Of a stretch of 16,750 nucleotides of DNA, positions 14,933 through 16,750 are shown in pieces; position 1 is the first letter of the stretch; each line of letters opens with the position of its first letter. Source of the DNA: Deltaproteobacteria bacterium UBA6106 (GTDB taxonomy: Bacteria; Desulfobacterota; Syntrophorhabdia; Syntrophorhabdales; Syntrophorhabdaceae); the NCBI GenBank assembly GCA_002428485.1, contig DIWM01000020.1:1-16750 (forward strand). The letters are read 5' to 3'. A model generated the notes under the pieces. That model was not told the origin of the DNA. It worked only from the letters and a program-made list of their open reading frames with translations, and made no database searches. The translations under genes were made by a program, and so were the position numbers.

Positions 14933-15258
14933 AGATTTATCCTGTAACTCCAGACCAGGCGTGGGAGATCGCCAAAACCGTCTTTCGTTGGGAGGGCTCG
15001 GATGCAATTGAAGAACATAAAGATGAAGGCTATATGCTGACCAGCAGCGGAGTGAACATGGTCTCGTGGGGAGCGGTTATGGGAGCATGGATTGAACCTT
15101 TCGATAAGGACCATACGAAGGTTACCGTTGTTACAAAACGCCGGCTCTCTATCAATATTGCAACAACCTTGACAGAAGGTACTTTTCATAACCGTTTTGC
15201 ACAGGCAGTTGAGATTGTTAAGCGAGGCGAGAAACTTCCGCGTACTGCGCCAAACTAA
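14929..15258 (+). CDS. Unrecognised small protein, possibly missing its N-terminus
   Basis: 109 residues beginning MKIYPVTPDQAWEIAKTVFR, with a compact alpha/beta composition, no Cys and no membrane span. It opens at an ATGA overlap with the truncated gene before it, and AAGGA (14921-14925) is only 3 nt from the ATG. The sequence begins abruptly with what looks like the middle of a domain. Proteins I recall with similar AWEIAKTVFRWEG and EGYMLTSSG segments carry a signal peptide or lipobox upstream, and none is present here. Either this is a cytoplasmic version or a deletion fused its 3' part to the DUF89-like gene. I do not know its function. Confidence 0.6.
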   Translation: MKIYPVTPDQAWEIAKTVFRWEGSDAIEEHKDEGYMLTSSGVNMVSWGAVMGAWIEPFDKDHTKVTVVTKRRLSINIATTLTEGTFHNRFAQAVEIVKRGEKLPRTAPN

Positions 15259-15288
15259 GATACCAATAGTTTTTACATTATCAAAGAC

Positions 15289-15342
15289 AGGCACCCCCGG
15301 CATGGCTCTTAGCGTCCGCCAATGGGCCGTGCCGGCTTGCCT
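15289..15342 (+). repeat. Long imperfect hairpin, terminator-like or REP-like
   Basis: AGGCA (15289-15293) pairs with TGCCT (15338-15342), and inside it CCGGCATGGC (15297-15306) pairs with GCCGTGCCGG (15326-15335) with one G-U pair. They enclose a 19-nt loop (15307-15325). An internal bulge (CCC against CT) separates the stems. ATTTTCTTTTC follows on the plus strand, so it may end transcription of the gene stopping at 15258. The left flank GACAGGCACC also resembles REP-type palindromes I associate with RAYT transposases. Confidence 0.55.
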
Positions 15343-15394
15343 ATTTTCTTTTCTCTCTGACACCCTGTTGTCAGTACCGTCTGATAAAATAGAG

Positions 15395-15400
15395 TATAAT
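15395..15400 (+). promoter_or_regulatory. Possible -10 box for the repeat-protein gene
   Basis: A perfect TATAAT at 15395-15400, 46 bp before the start codon. No good -35 lies at 16-18 bp; TTGTCA (15368-15373) is 21 bp away. Weak call based on the -10 alone. Confidence 0.3.
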
Positions 15401-15445
15401 TCATAATAAGAGGATGCCGTACATCGGATACAGCGGAGGTCACAG

Positions 15446-15769
15446 TTGAATAGCAGGGTTTGCCTGGTGATCGCGGGCCTCGGTCTTTCTTTGCTCATCA
15501 GTTCCCCTTCTTTTGCCGGGGAGGCGATATACGACAGGGACGGGAACCTGAAATACCGCATCGAAGACAACGGGAGGATCTACGACAGGGACTGGAATCG
15601 AAAGGGCAGGGTAGAAGGCAGCAAGGTCTATGACGAGAAGCAGAACTTCAAATACCGCATAGACGGCAACAAGGTATACGACAGGAACTGGGGCCTCAAA
15701 TACCGGAGAGACGGCGACAGGATCTACGACAGGGACTGGAACCTGAAGGGGAGGATACGGAGACGGTAA
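15446..15769 (+). CDS. Secreted protein of five 16-residue YDRDWNLK repeats
   Basis: 107 residues. A signal peptide occupies 1-24 (hydrophobic VCLVIAGLGLSLLI, cleavage likely after SFA), so the product is exported. The mature part is almost wholly five tandem repeats of about 16 residues (28-44, 45-60, 61-76, 77-92, 93-107) on the pattern [IV]YDRDWNLKYRI-DGNK, strongly charged and aromatic. They look like short beta-strand pairs, perhaps a surface or periplasmic binding repeat; no function is known to me. It starts at TTG 15446, with GGAGG (15435-15439) 6 nt upstream; no in-frame ATG fits the signal peptide. It ends 17 bp before a small Cys-protein gene. Confidence 0.8.
   Translation: MNSRVCLVIAGLGLSLLISSPSFAGEAIYDRDGNLKYRIEDNGRIYDRDWNRKGRVEGSKVYDEKQNFKYRIDGNKVYDRNWGLKYRRDGDRIYDRDWNLKGRIRRR
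15527..15766 (+). repeat. 48-bp tandem repeat, five copies, coding
   Basis: Units start at 15527 (51 bp), 15578, 15626, 15674 and 15722, each opening with a form of (A/G)T(A/C)TA(C/T)GAC. The copies have diverged at synonymous and non-synonymous sites, so the array is old rather than freshly duplicated. Confidence 0.85.
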
Positions 15770-15786
15770 CGAACCGGAGATGAACC

Positions 15787-15954
15787 ATGGACGACCTTTT
15801 TGACATACTCGGCATATCGATGTTTGCATCAGGCGGGAAGTGGTGCACGCTGAACAACATGCCCTGCATCCCCCTTCCGTCCTGCGACTCATACAGGGAC
15901 GGTGATACCTGTAAATACGAATCCGGCAGGGAAGAGGAAGATGATGAAGAATGA
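15787..15954 (+). CDS. 55-residue protein with four cysteines and an acidic tail
   Basis: A short gene with a good ribosome site (GGAG 15776-15779, 7 nt from ATG 15787). It encodes a 55-residue protein that begins MDDLFDILGISMFASGGKWC. Cys20, 27, 33 and 42 sit in a Pro/Asp-rich middle, and the last residues are EEEDDEE. There is no signal peptide or membrane span. The even Cys spacing suggests disulfides or a metal. It sits between two genes for exported or membrane proteins and overlaps the next start by 14 nt, so the three genes are likely one unit. I do not recognise the family. Confidence 0.6.
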   Translation: MDDLFDILGISMFASGGKWCTLNNMPCIPLPSCDSYRDGDTCKYESGREEEDDEE

Positions 15955-16441
15955 TGCCCACAACTACGGCATCATGCAGGCGCTGGCCTTTTCCCTTGCG
16001 TTCTTTTGCTTCTTTTGCGCCATCCAGCTTGCCCTTTTTTCCCGGCAATACCAGTACACGACTGAGGAATGGGTAAAGGTGGGGGAGAACGAGGACGGCC
16101 AGATGTTCTACGAGAAGAAGTCCGCAGTGAGAAGCATAAGCGGTGAGGCGATGGTCTGGGAAAAGTTCATCTACAGCCGGGGGATGTACGATGACTTGGT
16201 TATGTTGATGCCCAATATCGCCGGCGCCTACTATTCCCTCATCCTCGACAGGATCGACTGCAGGCAATATGAATATGTCACCCTCAGGGTGATCTACAGG
16301 ACCCTGGAGGGGAAGACGCTGCACGATACCGTTGTAGGGAAGATCAAGGACAAATACAAGCTCCTGGGATACAGCGAGATACCTCCCGACTCGCTCATCG
16401 GGCAGGTGGCGAATGCGGTCTGCGCCGGCTACTCCATATAA
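15941..16441 (+). CDS. Membrane-anchored protein resembling surface-adhesin E
   Basis: 166 residues from ATG 15941 (a second ATG at 15944 has better spacing to GAGG 15934-15937; the frame extends to GTG 15902, which I reject). One hydrophobic segment (about 12-33, ALAFSLAFFCFFCAIQLALF) acts as a signal anchor. The rest is presumably periplasmic. The stretch EEWVKVGENEDGQMFYEKKS, then W-E-K-F-I-Y-S, is the pattern I know from surface-adhesin protein E-like domains (W-x-x-[IV]-x-x-[DE]-x-x-G-x-x-x-Y-[DEK]). Two late Cys (at positions 126 and 160 by my count from ATG 15941) may form a disulfide. Annotation rests on this pattern only. Confidence 0.65.
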   Translation: MMKNDAHNYGIMQALAFSLAFFCFFCAIQLALFSRQYQYTTEEWVKVGENEDGQMFYEKKSAVRSISGEAMVWEKFIYSRGMYDDLVMLMPNIAGAYYSLILDRIDCRQYEYVTLRVIYRTLEGKTLHDTVVGKIKDKYKLLGYSEIPPDSLIGQVANAVCAGYSI

Positions 16442-16750
16442 AAAATGTTTGTATTTTTCATTTCATAGATATAGAATGGTTTTAAGGGGTTAAAATGGTT
16501 CCTCTGGTTCATTGAGTTTTACTTTTTTTCTTTGGTTGTGATCAGACAGACTAGAAGAAACAGATGAACCGATCGGCTCTCCGCTGATTATTGGTGGGAT
16601 GTATCAGGTTTTAACGTTGAACGTAGAACGTCGATGATCGATTATAGATGGTCGAGTATCGAGTTTGTTATGAGCCATGAGCTGTTTTACTCTCAGCTCT
16701 TCGCTCTCGGCTTTATGCTGCTTCTACGGAACATGTCAATGAAAATGAGA
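16442..16750. other. Non-coding end of window with short degenerate repeats
   Basis: No gene seen. Three tandem 7-bp copies, AACGTTG, AACGTAG and AACGTCG, lie at 16613-16633. They are followed by GATCGATT / GGTCGAGT / ATCGAG-like units (16634-16663) and TGAGCCATGAGC (16670-16681). The composition changes from the coding region before it. No clear terminator follows the stop at 16441. Confidence 0.5.

Noticed and set aside
15289..15342. c-di-GMP-I (GEMM) riboswitch on the minus strand, because of GGCAAGCC, GGACGC and a GGGTGCC end
   Set aside because: The GAAA tetraloop stem and the whole P3 region are absent, and no minus-strand gene lies downstream.
15440..16324. 294-codon minus-strand frame with PVPVVDPV-like repeats
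   Set aside because: The repeats are the antisense reading of the 48-bp coding repeat; the plus-strand product has a signal peptide and ribosome site.

Overview
The window looks like chromosome of a Gram-negative strict anaerobe, most plausibly Desulfobacterota (syntroph or sulfate-reducer type) or a relative. The reasons are a soluble NuoE/NuoF-type NADH-dehydrogenase module joined to ferredoxin-like and FMN subunits, a sigma-54/NtrC-style control circuit, MreB, and small Cys-rich proteins of a kind I associate with such anaerobes. The assignment is an inference from gene content, not from a marker gene.

Layout. 1-172 is the 3' end of a GreA/Rnk-family gene. 315-4990 is an accessory stretch that looks more AT-rich than what follows: a complete tyrosine recombinase, a HigB/HigA toxin-antitoxin pair with a palindromic operator inside its promoter, a two-helix K+ channel overlapping a Kef-type cation/proton antiporter, and a minus-strand remnant of a DNA methyltransferase. 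From 4982 to 10375 (minus strand) runs a compact five-gene operon: a tandem-motif Cys-rich small protein, a NuoE/HydC-like subunit with a C-terminal zinc-ribbon-like extension, a NuoF/HydB-like subunit, a NuoG-N-terminal-like Fe-S protein, and a stand-alone glutamate-synthase FMN domain. Upstream of it on the same strand lie a soluble histidine kinase and a sigma-54-dependent response regulator (13149-10640). Between regulator and operon sit a terminator-like hairpin, a perfect 15-bp palindrome and a -24/-12 promoter, so the operon is probably controlled by its neighbouring two-component system.

13270-16441 (plus strand) starts with mreB, followed by a truncated DUF89/ARMT1-like gene abutting an ORF that seems to lack its own N-terminus. 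Then come a long hairpin, a secreted protein made of five 16-residue repeats that starts at TTG, a 55-residue Cys protein, and a membrane-anchored protein resembling surface-adhesin E. The last 309 bases show no gene and contain short degenerate repeats.

The most interesting part is the 10375-4982 operon. NADH would enter at NuoE/NuoF, pass through an Fe-S relay and reach a glutamate-synthase-type FMN barrel that has neither the glutaminase domain nor the usual 3Fe-4S cysteines. This reads as a HydBC-like, possibly electron-bifurcating, oxidoreductase with an unknown terminal substrate.
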